DNA from: an uncultured Bacteroidota bacterium
GTDB lineage: Bacteria; Bacteroidota; Bacteroidia; Flavobacteriales; Flavobacteriaceae
Direction of reading: 5' to 3'
Length of the DNA stretch: 64,000 bases
NCBI GenBank assembly: GCA_903913315.1
Contig: CAIWKX010000045.1
Coordinates: 1-64,000 of the forward strand
Position 1 is the stretch's first letter. Each line of letters starts with the position of its first letter. Below the pieces are notes generated by a model. The model did no database searches, was not told the origin of the DNA, and worked only from the letters and a program-made list of their open reading frames with translations. Position numbers and translations under genes: made by a program. Shown piece after piece: positions 52,782-61,688 of the stretch.

Positions 52782-55457
52782 ATGTCAAGAACAAACAAAA
52801 TAAATTTACAACTTTCAGGCTTAGAACCGCTTTTTGTTGATGAAAATTCAATTTTCGTAAACGTTGGAGAACGCACTAATGTTACAGGTTCTCGCAAATT
52901 TCTTCGACTAATTAAAGAAGAAAAATATGATGAAGCACTTTCTGTTGCTAGAGAACAAGTAGAAGGAGGTGCACAAATCATAGACGTTAATATGGATGAA
53001 GGTATGTTGGATGGCGTTTATGCCATGACCAAATTCTTAAATCTAATTGCTGCTGAACCCGATATTGCTAGAGTTCCTGTGATGATTGACAGTTCCAAAT
53101 GGGAAATCATCGAAGCTGGATTGAAAGTGATACAAGGAAAAGGTGTTGTAAATTCCATTTCACTTAAAGAAGGAGAAGAAGCATTTATTCATCATGCGAA
53201 GTTGATAAAAAGATACGGAGCAGCAGTAATCGTTATGGCTTTTGATGAAGACGGCCAAGCCGATACTTACGAAAGACGCATCGAAATTTGTAAAAGAAGT
53301 TATGATATTTTGGTTAACGAAGTTCATTTTCCAGCACATGACATCATTTTCGATCCCAATATTTTTCCAGTTGCCACTGGAATGGACGAACATAAATTGA
53401 ATGCCTTAGATTTTTTTAGAGCTACAAAATGGATACGAGAAAATCTGCCATATGCTAATATTTCTGGAGGTGTGAGTAATGTTTCATTTTCGTTTCGTGG
53501 GAATGATAAAGTGCGTGAAGCAATGCATTCTGCTTTTCTTTATCATGCCATCAAAAATGGAATGACCATGGGAATTGTAAATCCAGAAATGCTTGAGATT
53601 TATGATGAAATTGACCCAATTCTTTTGGAACATGTTGAAGATGTTTTATTGAACAGAAGAGACGATGCTACTGAAAGATTATTAGATTTAGCTGAAACCT
53701 TCAAAGGAGATTTTAAAGTTAATGAAAAAGCCATTCAAGAATGGCGCAACGGTTCCGTTCAAGAGCGATTAACTCATTCGTTAGTAAAAGGAATTGACGA
53801 ATTTATAGAAATTGATGTTGAAGAAGCACGTTTAACTTCTGAAAAAGCAATTGAAGTTATCGAAGTAAACTTAATGGCAGGAATGAATGTCGTTGGTGAT
53901 TTATTCGGAAGCGGAAAAATGTTTTTGCCTCAAGTAGTGAAATCGGCTCGTGTAATGAAGAAAGCCGTTGCTTATTTATTACCATTTATTGAAGCGCAAA
54001 AAGATGGAAAATCATCTTCGGCAGGAAAAGTCTTGATGGCAACTGTTAAAGGTGATGTTCATGATATTGGAAAAAATATTGTAGCCGTAGTTTTGGGTTG
54101 CAATAACTTTGAAATAATTGATTTAGGAGTTATGGTACCGCCCGAAAAAATCATTCAAGCGGCAATAGAGCATAACGTAGATATTATTGGATTGAGCGGA
54201 TTAATCACGCCTTCGCTTGATGAAATGGTTTATTTGGCTAAAGAATTAGATAAATTAAATATCAAAATTCCAATTATGATTGGTGGTGCAACTACTTCTC
54301 GAGCGCATACTGCCGTGAAAATTGCTCCAGAATACAAAGAAACAGTTATTCATGTAAATGATGCCTCGCGTGCTGTAACGGTAGCAAGTAATTTGCTGCA
54401 AGCAGAAACCAAAGAAGGTTATGCAAAAGCCATTCGTGAAGAATATGATAATTTGCGTGAAGGTTATTTGAACAGAAGTAGAGATAAAAATTATCTTTCT
54501 ATTGAAGAAGCACGTAAAAACAAATTACAATTGGATTGGAACAATTTCAATCCAGTAAAACCAAATTTCATCGGAACAAAAACCGTTGAAGTTGAATTAT
54601 CAGAACTAGTTGATTTTATTGATTGGACACCCTTTTTTCAATCGTGGGAATTGCACGGAAAATATCCAGCAATTTTAAAAGATGAAATTGTTGGAGAACA
54701 AGCCACAAATCTGTTTGAAGATGCTCAAAAAATGTTAAGTCAAATAGTTTCTGAAAAATGGTTGACTGCCAAAGGAATTCTTGGAATTTTCCCAGCAAAT
54801 CAAATAAACGAAGATGATATAGAGATTAGTACTCGCGATACACAACTTACCACCTTCTTAACTTTAAGACAACAATCTCAAAAAACTGCAGGTGCACACA
54901 ATATAGCCTTGGCCGATTTTATTGCACCGAAAGATTCAGGAAAGAAAGATTATATGGGCTGTTTTTGTGTAACAACGGGTTTTGGTGTGGATGAAAAAGC
55001 CCTTGAATTTGAAAAACAGTTGGACGATTACAATTCTATTCTGGTTAAAGCTCTGGGAGATAGATTAGCGGAAGCCTTTGCTGAATATTTACACCTAAAA
55101 GTACGCAAAGAACTTTGGGGTTATGCGTCGGAAGAACATTTGTCTAATCAAGAGTTAATCAATGAAGAATACAAAGGAATTCGACCGGCACCTGGGTATC
55201 CTGCTTGCCCCGACCATTTAGAAAAGCCAACTATTTGGAAATTATTAAATGTAGAACAAGAAATAGGAGTAACCTTAACCGAAAGTATGGCAATGTGGCC
55301 AGCAGCATCGGTTTCGGGATATTATTTTGCAAATCCAGAAAGTAAGTATTTTGGTTTAGGAAAAATTAAAGAAGATCAAATAATAGATTATGCCAAACGT
55401 AGAGGCGTTTCTACTGAAGTGGCAACAAAATGGCTTTCGCCAAATATTGCGGATTAA
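52782..55457 (+). CDS. metH: Methionine synthase, folate / cobalamin / reactivation subunit (MetH C-terminal part)
   Basis: The 891-residue protein starts at the methyl-tetrahydrofolate (pterin) domain: [10 protein letters not shown] near residue 28 and [11 protein letters not shown] near 63. The cobalamin module follows, with the helical cap ([13 protein letters not shown]) near 370 and the Co ligand motif D-V-H-D-I-G-K-N near 428. The AdoMet reactivation domain closes the protein ([12 protein letters not shown] near 806 and P-A-A-S-V-S-G near 847). It lacks the homocysteine barrel, supplied by the preceding gene. Confidence 0.96.
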   Translation: MSRTNKINLQLSGLEPLFVDENSIFVNVGERTNVTGSRKFLRLIKEEKYDEALSVAREQVEGGAQIIDVNMDEGMLDGVYAMTKFLNLIAAEPDIARVPVMIDSSKWEIIEAGLKVIQGKGVVNSISLKEGEEAFIHHAKLIKRYGAAVIVMAFDEDGQADTYERRIEICKRSYDILVNEVHFPAHDIIFDPNIFPVATGMDEHKLNALDFFRATKWIRENLPYANISGGVSNVSFSFRGNDKVREAMHSAFLYHAIKNGMTMGIVNPEMLEIYDEIDPILLEHVEDVLLNRRDDATERLLDLAETFKGDFKVNEKAIQEWRNGSVQERLTHSLVKGIDEFIEIDVEEARLTSEKAIEVIEVNLMAGMNVVGDLFGSGKMFLPQVVKSARVMKKAVAYLLPFIEAQKDGKSSSAGKVLMATVKGDVHDIGKNIVAVVLGCNNFEIIDLGVMVPPEKIIQAAIEHNVDIIGLSGLITPSLDEMVYLAKELDKLNIKIPIMIGGATTSRAHTAVKIAPEYKETVIHVNDASRAVTVASNLLQAETKEGYAKAIREEYDNLREGYLNRSRDKNYLSIEEARKNKLQLDWNNFNPVKPNFIGTKTVEVELSELVDFIDWTPFFQSWELHGKYPAILKDEIVGEQATNLFEDAQKMLSQIVSEKWLTAKGILGIFPANQINEDDIEISTRDTQLTTFLTLRQQSQKTAGAHNIALADFIAPKDSGKKDYMGCFCVTTGFGVDEKALEFEKQLDDYNSILVKALGDRLAEAFAEYLHLKVRKELWGYASEEHLSNQELINEEYKGIRPAPGYPACPDHLEKPTIWKLLNVEQEIGVTLTESMAMWPAASVSGYYFANPESKYFGLGKIKEDQIIDYAKRRGVSTEVATKWLSPNIAD

Positions 55458-55478
55458 AAACAGATAACAAATAACAAA

Positions 55479-56435
55479 ATGAAAGTAACTCAACATATAG
55501 AAAATGCTCAAGGAAAACCATTATTTTCTTTTGAGATTCTACCTCCTTTAAAAGGGCAAAATATCCAATCTATTTTTGATAGTATAGACCCATTGATGGA
55601 ATTTAAACCACCATTTATCGATGTAACTTATCATCGTGAAGAGTATGAGTTTAAAGAGCTTCCAAGTGGTTTGTTGCAAAAGAAAGTTGTAAAAAAACGA
55701 CCAGGAACTGTAGGCATTTGTGCAGGGATTCAGAATAAATATTCGGTAGATGCCATTCCTCATATTTTGTGTGGCGGGTTTACTAAAGAAGACACGGAAA
55801 ATCTATTGATTGATTTGGATTTTTTAGGAATTGACAATGTTGTTGCGCTGCGAGGTGATGCTTTGAAAAATGAAACCTATTTTAAACCAGAAAAAGAAGG
55901 AAATGAATATGCATCAGAATTAGTTACTCAAATTAGCAATTTAAATAATGGAATTTATTTGGATGAAGACTTGAAAAATTCAGCTAAAACAAATTTTTGT
56001 ATAGGTGTTGCTGGTTATCCTGAAAAGCACATGGAAGCACCAAGTTTAGATAGTGACATTCATTTTTTAAAAGAAAAAATTAAAAATGGAGCAGAATACA
56101 TTATAACTCAAATGTTTTTTGACAATAAAAAATTCTTCGATTTTATTGATAAATGTAGAACAGCAGGAATTACTGTTCCAATTATTCCAGGATTGAAACC
56201 TATTGCCACTAAAAAACAACTGAATTTAATTCCACATCGATTTAGTTTAGAAATTCCAGACGATTTGATTATGGCAGTTGTAAAGGCAAAAGACAATGAC
56301 CATGTAAAGCAAATTGGCATTGAGTGGTGTCTACAACAAAGTAAAGAATTAGTTGCTGCTGGAATTCCCGTATTACATTATTATTCTATGGGAAAAGCTG
56401 ATAATATTAAGGCTATTGCAAAAGAAGTTTTTTAA
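55479..56435 (+). CDS. metF: 5,10-methylenetetrahydrofolate reductase
   Basis: The 318-residue FAD-binding TIM barrel has F-S-F-E-I-L-P-P-L near residue 16 with the catalytic Glu, F-I-D-V-T-Y-H-R near 46, N-V-V-A-L-R-G-D near 118 and the C-terminal H-Y-Y-S-M-G-K. It reduces methylene-THF to methyl-THF, the methyl donor for the MetH pair just upstream. It is the last gene of the SAM-I-controlled operon, 21 nt after metH. Confidence 0.96.
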   Translation: MKVTQHIENAQGKPLFSFEILPPLKGQNIQSIFDSIDPLMEFKPPFIDVTYHREEYEFKELPSGLLQKKVVKKRPGTVGICAGIQNKYSVDAIPHILCGGFTKEDTENLLIDLDFLGIDNVVALRGDALKNETYFKPEKEGNEYASELVTQISNLNNGIYLDEDLKNSAKTNFCIGVAGYPEKHMEAPSLDSDIHFLKEKIKNGAEYIITQMFFDNKKFFDFIDKCRTAGITVPIIPGLKPIATKKQLNLIPHRFSLEIPDDLIMAVVKAKDNDHVKQIGIEWCLQQSKELVAAGIPVLHYYSMGKADNIKAIAKEVF

Positions 56436-56511
56436 TTGGGTTTACACAAGAATCAAAATGTTAAACTTTCTCTTACTATAATTTAACGAGTTCAAAACAA
56501 ATATATTCTTT

Positions 56512-56519
56512 TATATTTG
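56512..56519 (+). promoter_or_regulatory. -7 box of the acyloxyacyl hydrolase gene
   Basis: TATATTTG, 20 nt before the ATG at 56540. The -33 position is not well matched. Confidence 0.45.
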
Positions 56520-56539
56520 TGCCGCTTAAATAAATTAGA

Positions 56540-57628
56540 ATGAGGAAGTTTTGTTTATTAGTGTTATTAATGTCTTTGACGGGTTTTAGTCAAGATAATA
56601 AAGATAGTGATGCTATAGAAGTTTCTTTTTTCAGAGGAAATGTTATTCCTCATACAACTGATTTATATCATTTACAAGGTCATCCCGACGGAGTATTAAT
56701 GAGTTTTATAAAACAAACTCACGGTAAAAGTGAATGGCAATCCGCATTTAATTTTCCTGATTATGGAGTTTATTTTGAATATCAAAATTACAATAATGAT
56801 TTTCTTGGAAAAGTTTATGGATTAGGAGCTTTGTATAATTTTTATTTTTTAAATAGACATTTAGAACTGAAAGTATCCCAAGGCATAGGGTATGCAACCG
56901 ACCCCTATAATAAAGTGACAAATAGTAAAAACAAGGCATTTGGTTCAATATTAATGGCGAATACCAATGTTGGGTTGTATTACAAAAAAGAAAATATTAT
57001 TGATAAGTTGGGATTTCAGACCGGTTTATTGTTTACTCATTTTTCAAATGGAAGAACTAAAACACCCAATAGTGGTATCAATACATTATTGTTCAATTTA
57101 GGATTGAATTATGATTTTTCTAAAATCACAAAACGAAGTATCGATAGCACTTTAATACAGAAAAGTTATCGAGAATCAATTAAATATAATTTTGTGCTTC
57201 GTTCTGGAGTAAGTGAAAGTCCCGTAATTGGTAGTGGTCAGTATCCATTTTATCATATTGGTTTTTTTGCAGATAAACGGTTGAATCGAAAAAGTGTAAT
57301 ACAATTTGGTACGGAACTTTTTTTAACCAATTATTTAAAAGATTATATTAAATATATGTCCATTGCTTTTCCAGAAAAAAATGTAAGCCCAAATACTGAT
57401 TATAAACGAGTAGGTGTTTTTGCTGGTTATGAATTGAGAGTTAATAGAATTTCACTTGAAGGTCAAATAGGATATTATGTTTATCAGCCTTTTAAAGAGA
57501 CTATTTCAGTATATGATAGAATCGGGTGTAAATATTATTTTAATCCAAAATTATTTGCAGGTTTTTCGGTAAAAACTCATATGTTTGAAGCTGAAGCATT
57601 AGAATTTGGAATAGGAGTAAGATTATAA
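56540..57628 (+). CDS. PagL-like acyloxyacyl hydrolase (lipid A 3-O-deacylase family)
   Basis: The 362-residue protein has a signal peptide (ending L-T-G-F-S-Q-D) and a beta-barrel pattern throughout. The PagL-type catalytic pair appears in L-F-T-H-F-S-N-G-R near residue 165 (His167, Ser169), followed by N-S-G-I-N. It is longer than classical PagL (about 150-170 residues), with an added C-terminal barrel half, as is common in Bacteroidota. It may remove acyl chains from lipid A in the outer membrane. It sits 9 nt before a GIN-domain lipoprotein gene, probably in one operon. Confidence 0.8.
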   Translation: MRKFCLLVLLMSLTGFSQDNKDSDAIEVSFFRGNVIPHTTDLYHLQGHPDGVLMSFIKQTHGKSEWQSAFNFPDYGVYFEYQNYNNDFLGKVYGLGALYNFYFLNRHLELKVSQGIGYATDPYNKVTNSKNKAFGSILMANTNVGLYYKKENIIDKLGFQTGLLFTHFSNGRTKTPNSGINTLLFNLGLNYDFSKITKRSIDSTLIQKSYRESIKYNFVLRSGVSESPVIGSGQYPFYHIGFFADKRLNRKSVIQFGTELFLTNYLKDYIKYMSIAFPEKNVSPNTDYKRVGVFAGYELRVNRISLEGQIGYYVYQPFKETISVYDRIGCKYYFNPKLFAGFSVKTHMFEAEALEFGIGVRL

Positions 57629-57637
57629 AGAAAAGCA

Positions 57638-58387
57638 ATGAAAAAATGTATTTTAGTAGTAAGTCTCCTATTGGTTTTTATTTCTTGCGAAAAACCGAGT
57701 GAATGTATTGAAAATACAGGGGATATTGTAAAAAGAACTATTCCAGTAAATCCGTTTGCCAGAATTAAAATATATAAAGGTATAGCTGTAGTAATTACGC
57801 AAGGAGATATATTCAAAGTTGAGGTGCAAAGCGGAAGCAATATTATAGATAATATTGAAATGGATCAAGTTGGTGATCAATTGATTTTTAAGGACAATAC
57901 TACTTGCAATTGGTTGAGATCTTATGGACAAACTATAGTTTATATAACAACTCCCACACTTTCAGAAATTTATTCAAAAACCGATAGAGATATTAGTTGC
58001 AATGGTGTTTTAACTTATCCCGTTATTAGAGTCTATGCGTTAGATGTAGATGGAGATGGTGAAGATGCTGCGGGTACAGGAGATTTTCATTTGAATGTCA
58101 ATAATTCTCAATTAGTAATAGAAAACAACAATGTTTCTAGGTATTATATTTCTGGTAATACAGATGAAGCACTTTTAAATTTCTATGCTGGTGATGGTCG
58201 TATAGAAGCTCCAAATTTAATTGCACAATCTATCAAAGTTTACGATAGAGGTTCTAATGATATGATTGTAAGACCAATTCAAAGTATTACAGGAACTATG
58301 GTTAGCACAGGGAATATAATATTGATGGACCACCCTCCAATAGTTGATGTACAACAATTGTATATGGGGCATATTATTTATAATTAG
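57638..58387 (+). CDS. GIN-domain (DUF2807) lipoprotein
   Basis: The 249-residue protein has a lipoprotein signal (L-L-V-F-I-S-C-E, Cys17 as lipid site). The rest is a right-handed beta-solenoid-like GIN domain (PFARIKIYKGIAVVITQG near residue 37, then repeated short strands with D/N turns). GIN-domain proteins are common in Bacteroidota as putative adhesion or auto-transporter-like surface proteins, with unknown activity. It converges with gldA; only 7 nt separate the stops. Confidence 0.85.
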   Translation: MKKCILVVSLLLVFISCEKPSECIENTGDIVKRTIPVNPFARIKIYKGIAVVITQGDIFKVEVQSGSNIIDNIEMDQVGDQLIFKDNTTCNWLRSYGQTIVYITTPTLSEIYSKTDRDISCNGVLTYPVIRVYALDVDGDGEDAAGTGDFHLNVNNSQLVIENNNVSRYYISGNTDEALLNFYAGDGRIEAPNLIAQSIKVYDRGSNDMIVRPIQSITGTMVSTGNIILMDHPPIVDVQQLYMGHIIYN

Positions 58388-58394
58388 ACACTTA

Positions 58395-59294
58395 TTATTT
58401 TGAAGTTTTCTCTCTAAAAATAGTTTCCAGGTTTTTGCTTTTGAGATTGATTTGAAGTGTTTTTAATCCATTTTCTTGGGCAAAATCAAAAACAGATGAA
58501 CGTTTATCTTCTTTAGTTTCAAAAGTTAACTCCCATACTTTATTATGAATGTTTCTGTAGGATTTTAAATTGGATAAGGTATCGAATAATTTTTCATTTA
58601 CTTCTTTATCGAATTCTACTTCGATAACTTGTTCCATTAATTCAGAAACCAATTTATTTAGTTTTTTATCGGTAACTATTTTTCCTTCATTAATGATAAT
58701 GACTCTGTCGCAAATAGCTTCAACCTCTTGCATTATGTGTGTTGAAAGAAAAACAGTTTTGTTTTTACCAACATTTTTAATTACGTTTCTAATTTCTACC
58801 AATTGATTAGGGTCTAAGCCTGTGGTAGGTTCGTCCAAAATTAAAACATCAGGATTGTGTAAAAGCGCTGTTGCCAATCCAACTCGCTGACGATAACCTT
58901 TAGATAACTGCCCAATTTTTTTATGGCTTTCTGAAGTTAAGCCAGTCAATTTAACTACTTCTTCAATTCGTGATTTAGCCACTTTATACACATCGGCATT
59001 AAAAGCCAAATATTCGCGTACATATAAATCTAAATACAAAGGGTTGTGTTCTGCTAAATAACCAACCGAAAGTTGCACTGCTTTTTGATTTTCATTTACA
59101 TCATTACCATTAACCGAAGCTTTGCCTTCATCGGCATTTATATAAGTAGTCAAAATTTTCATTAAAGTAGATTTTCCAGCACCATTGGGACCAAGAAAAC
59201 CAACAATTTCTCCTTTCTTTACTGAAAAAGAAACATTGTCTAATGCTTTTTGAGTACCATAACTTTTTGAAATATTTTGAACTTCTATAGACAT
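58395..59294 (-). CDS. gldA: Gliding motility ABC transporter ATP-binding subunit GldA
   Basis: The 299-residue ABC ATPase has Walker A G-P-N-G-A-G-K-S-T near residue 38, signature L-S-K-G-Y-R-Q-R near 135, Walker B V-L-I-L-D-E-P-T-T-G-L-D near 155 and the H-loop S-T-H-I-M near 190. A roughly 100-residue C-terminal extension is typical of GldA. With GldF and GldG (not in the window) it forms an ABC transporter long linked to gliding in flavobacteria. The ATG at 59345 adds 17 hydrophobic, unconserved residues, so I use the ATG at 59292-59294. Confidence 0.9.
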   Translation of the reverse strand: MSIEVQNISKSYGTQKALDNVSFSVKKGEIVGFLGPNGAGKSTLMKILTTYINADEGKASVNGNDVNENQKAVQLSVGYLAEHNPLYLDLYVREYLAFNADVYKVAKSRIEEVVKLTGLTSESHKKIGQLSKGYRQRVGLATALLHNPDVLILDEPTTGLDPNQLVEIRNVIKNVGKNKTVFLSTHIMQEVEAICDRVIIINEGKIVTDKKLNKLVSELMEQVIEVEFDKEVNEKLFDTLSNLKSYRNIHNKVWELTFETKEDKRSSVFDFAQENGLKTLQINLKSKNLETIFREKTSK

Positions 59295-59415
59295 AACTTG
59301 ATATTTGTAGCAAATGTAATAAATACTAAGAGAAATTAAAATCAATAATGTTAATAACGGTTAAATAGCCTTTTTATGATTTTACGAAAACGTTTCCGTA
59401 ACTTTTTTTTAATTT

Positions 59416-59448
59416 TTTGTAATGGCTTAACATTTTTTGTTACTTTAG
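59416..59448 (+). promoter_or_regulatory. Promoter of the pheA attenuator and operon
   Basis: TTTG at 59416-59419, a 21-nt spacer and TACTTTAG at 59441-59448 (one mismatch to TAnnTTTG). The predicted start near 59455 is about 11 nt before the leader-peptide ATG. Confidence 0.65.
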
Positions 59449-59465
59449 CAAAACATAAAACAGCA

Positions 59466-59558
59466 ATGACCACAAAAGTAAACACATATTTTAGCTATTT
59501 CTTTTATTTCTTCTTCGGACAGAAAAAGGGATTGGTATTGTGTTATGTGAAAAAGTAA
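59466..59558 (+). CDS. Leader peptide of the Phe/Tyr operon attenuator
   Basis: A 30-codon frame from the ATG at 59466 to the TAA at 59556-59558. Residues 8-17 are YFSYFFYFFF: six Phe and three Tyr in ten codons (59487-59516), with one more Tyr at residue 27. It lies between a promoter and an intrinsic terminator immediately upstream of pheA, the gene for prephenate dehydratase. This is the classic layout of a ribosome-mediated attenuator sensing charged tRNA-Phe and tRNA-Tyr. The peptide itself has no expected function. A longer in-frame ATG at 59376 lies upstream of the predicted transcription start and is rejected. Confidence 0.9.
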   Translation: MTTKVNTYFSYFFYFFFGQKKGLVLCYVKK

Positions 59559-59609
59559 AAGACGAAACAAACAATATATAATCCCGATGTAAATCGGGAT
59601 TTTTTTTTG
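59528..59609 (+). promoter_or_regulatory. Attenuator: antiterminator and competing terminator before pheA
   Basis: Antiterminator: GGGATTGGTATTGT (59528-59541) pairs with ACAATATATAATCCC (59571-59585) over 14 pairs, two of them G-U, with one bulged A at 59578. Terminator: AATCCCGAT / ATCGGGATT (59580-59588 with 59593-59601, loop GTAA) followed by an eight-T run (59601-59608). Both use AATCCC at 59580-59585, so they exclude each other. The antiterminator 5' strand begins 12 nt after the last codon of the Phe/Tyr run, so a ribosome stalled there would leave it free. A ribosome at the stop codon would mask its end. Confidence 0.87.
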
Positions 59610-59615
59610 AATATA

Positions 59616-60443
59616 ATGAAAGAAAAAATTGCCATACAAGGAATAAAAGGATCATTCCATCATCAAGTTGCCTTAGAATATTTTCAAGAAAATGTTACTA
59701 TTAATGAATGTTTATCCTTTGAAGCGCTTGCCGATAGTTTGCTAAGCAATCTATCACAATTAGCCGTTATGGCTATAGAAAATTCTATTGCGGGTTCTAT
59801 TATTCCAAATTATGCGTTGATTGACGACAATAATTTTTATATTATAGGCGAATATTATTTGGATATTATTCAAAATTTGATGGGGTTAAAAGAGCAACGT
59901 TTTGATGAAATTCAAGAAGTACATTCGCACCCTATGGCGCTGTTGCAATGTATGGATTTCTTGAAAAAACATCCACAAATCAAATTAGTAGAAGATAAAG
60001 ATACCGCTGAGACTGCAAGAAGAATTCATCAAAATCAAATAAAAGGAATTGCTGCAATTGGAAGTAGAGTAGCCGCGGAATTATATGACTTAAATATAAT
60101 TGCGCCAGAAATTCAAACAGTCAATAACAACATGACTCGTTTTTTTATCATTAGTAAAGAAAAGGAAAAAGGTAATAATGACGAAATTAACAAAGCGTCA
60201 TTAAAATTTGAATTGGATGATACACCAGGAAGTTTAGCAACAGTCTTAAATGTAATGACTAATTGCAAGCTAAATTTAACCAAAATTCAGTCAATGCCCA
60301 TTATAGAAACTCCTTTTCAATACTCATTCTTTGTAGATGTAGTTTTTGAAAAATACAAACATTATGAAAAAGCGACAAAGATTTTACAATTGATGACCAA
60401 TCATTTTAAGGTGTTAGGAGAATATAAGAATAGAAAAATATGA
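59616..60443 (+). CDS. pheA: Prephenate dehydratase
   Basis: The protein has 275 residues from the ATG at 59616 (a TTG at 59607 lies in the terminator T tract). The dehydratase domain (about 1-185) has I-A-I-Q-G-I-K-G-S-F-H-H near the start, A-I-E-N-S-I-A-G-S-I near 55, H-S-H-P-M-A-L-L-Q-C near 107 and the T-R-F motif in N-M-T-R-F-F-I near 175. An ACT domain (about 195-275) has L-D-D-T-P-G-S-L-A and I-Q-S-M-P in place of the ESRP effector motif. No chorismate mutase is attached; that is on the last gene of the operon. It overlaps the aminotransferase by 4 nt. Confidence 0.95.
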   Translation: MKEKIAIQGIKGSFHHQVALEYFQENVTINECLSFEALADSLLSNLSQLAVMAIENSIAGSIIPNYALIDDNNFYIIGEYYLDIIQNLMGLKEQRFDEIQEVHSHPMALLQCMDFLKKHPQIKLVEDKDTAETARRIHQNQIKGIAAIGSRVAAELYDLNIIAPEIQTVNNNMTRFFIISKEKEKGNNDEINKASLKFELDDTPGSLATVLNVMTNCKLNLTKIQSMPIIETPFQYSFFVDVVFEKYKHYEKATKILQLMTNHFKVLGEYKNRKI

Positions 60444-61585
60444 TTACAACAGCAAAAAGACTTGATAGTGTTCAGGAATACTACTTCTCAAGAAAATTAA
60501 AAGAAGTAAGACAACTCATGTCTGAAGGAAAACCTATTATCAATATGGGTATTGGAAGTCCAGATTTGGCTCCGCATTCATCAGTAATTGAGGCGATACA
60601 AAATGCATTATTTGATGAAAAAGCTCATGAGTATCAAAGTTATCAAGGATTGCCTGAATTGCGTCAAGGTTTTGCTGATTTTTATGCAACTAATTTCAAT
60701 GTTGAATTAAATTCAGTTAACGAAATTCTTCCATTGATGGGTTCCAAAGAAGGAATTATGCATGTTTCATTAGCTTTTTTGAATGAGAATGATGAAGTAT
60801 TAATTCCAAATCCGGGATATCCAACCTATGCTTCTGTAACAGAATTGGTTCAAGCTAAAGCAATTTATTATGATTTATGTGAAAACAATGGTTGGCAACC
60901 CGATTTTGAAGAACTTGAAAAAAAGGATTTATCTAAAGTGAAATTGATGTGGGTTTGCTATCCGCATATGCCAACAGGAGCCAATGCAACTTTAGACTTG
61001 TATCAAAAACTAATTAATTTCGGAAAAAAACATAATATTTTAATTGTAAATGACAATCCGTATAGTTTTGTTTTGAATAATAATCCGTTGTCAATTTTTC
61101 AAATTGAAGGTGCGAAAGAAATTGCTTTGGAATTAAATTCTTTGAGTAAAACCTTCAATATGGCAGGTTGGCGTGTGGGGATGGTTGCAGGAAACGCTAG
61201 TTTGATTGATGCAGTTCTAAAAGTAAAAAGCAATATGGATAGCGGAATGTTTTATGGTATTCAAAAAGGGGCTATTGCTGCTTTACAATTGGGGAGAGAT
61301 TGGTTTGAAAGTCAGAATGAAATTTATTCAAAAAGAAGAAATCTAATCTTTCAATTGGCTCAAAAAATGAATTGCGCTTTTGATATCAATTCTGTTGGAT
61401 TGTTTGTTTGGGCAAAATTACCTGAGGGGAAACAATCAGAAGAATTTATAGATTATTTATTATATGAAAAACATTTATTTCTGACGCCAGGAACTATTTT
61501 TGGGAACAATGGCGAAGGATACATTCGATTTTCATTATGTGTAAAAGAAGAAAATATAGTAGAAGCAATAAAGAGATTTCAATAG
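60440..61585 (+). CDS. Class I/II aminotransferase of the aromatic amino-acid operon
   Basis: The 381-residue fold-type I PLP enzyme has N-M-G-I-G-S-P-D-L near residue 35, Y-Q-S-Y-Q-G-L-P-E-L near 71, C-Y-P-H-M-P-T-G-A near 173, N-D-N-P-Y near 205 and the Schiff-base Lys in L-S-K-T-F-N-M-A-G-W-R near 238. It probably transaminates phenylpyruvate, hydroxyphenylpyruvate or prephenate, completing Phe and Tyr synthesis with PheA and TyrA. LL-DAP-aminotransferase-like enzymes look similar, so the substrate is inferred from the operon. Confidence 0.88.
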   Translation: MITTAKRLDSVQEYYFSRKLKEVRQLMSEGKPIINMGIGSPDLAPHSSVIEAIQNALFDEKAHEYQSYQGLPELRQGFADFYATNFNVELNSVNEILPLMGSKEGIMHVSLAFLNENDEVLIPNPGYPTYASVTELVQAKAIYYDLCENNGWQPDFEELEKKDLSKVKLMWVCYPHMPTGANATLDLYQKLINFGKKHNILIVNDNPYSFVLNNNPLSIFQIEGAKEIALELNSLSKTFNMAGWRVGMVAGNASLIDAVLKVKSNMDSGMFYGIQKGAIAALQLGRDWFESQNEIYSKRRNLIFQLAQKMNCAFDINSVGLFVWAKLPEGKQSEEFIDYLLYEKHLFLTPGTIFGNNGEGYIRFSLCVKEENIVEAIKRFQ

Positions 61586-61688
61586 CAAAAATCAATATCA
61601 ATCAAAATAGATTGAAAATTTCCCAAATTATTAAAGTTTGATTTTTGAAGTTGTAATTGATTTTTGAAATTGAAAAAATAAATAGAAT

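Noticed and set aside
59376-59465. Longer version of the pheA leader frame from an upstream ATG
   Set aside because: It overlaps the predicted promoter and lies before the transcription start; only the 30-codon part from 59466 fits the attenuator.
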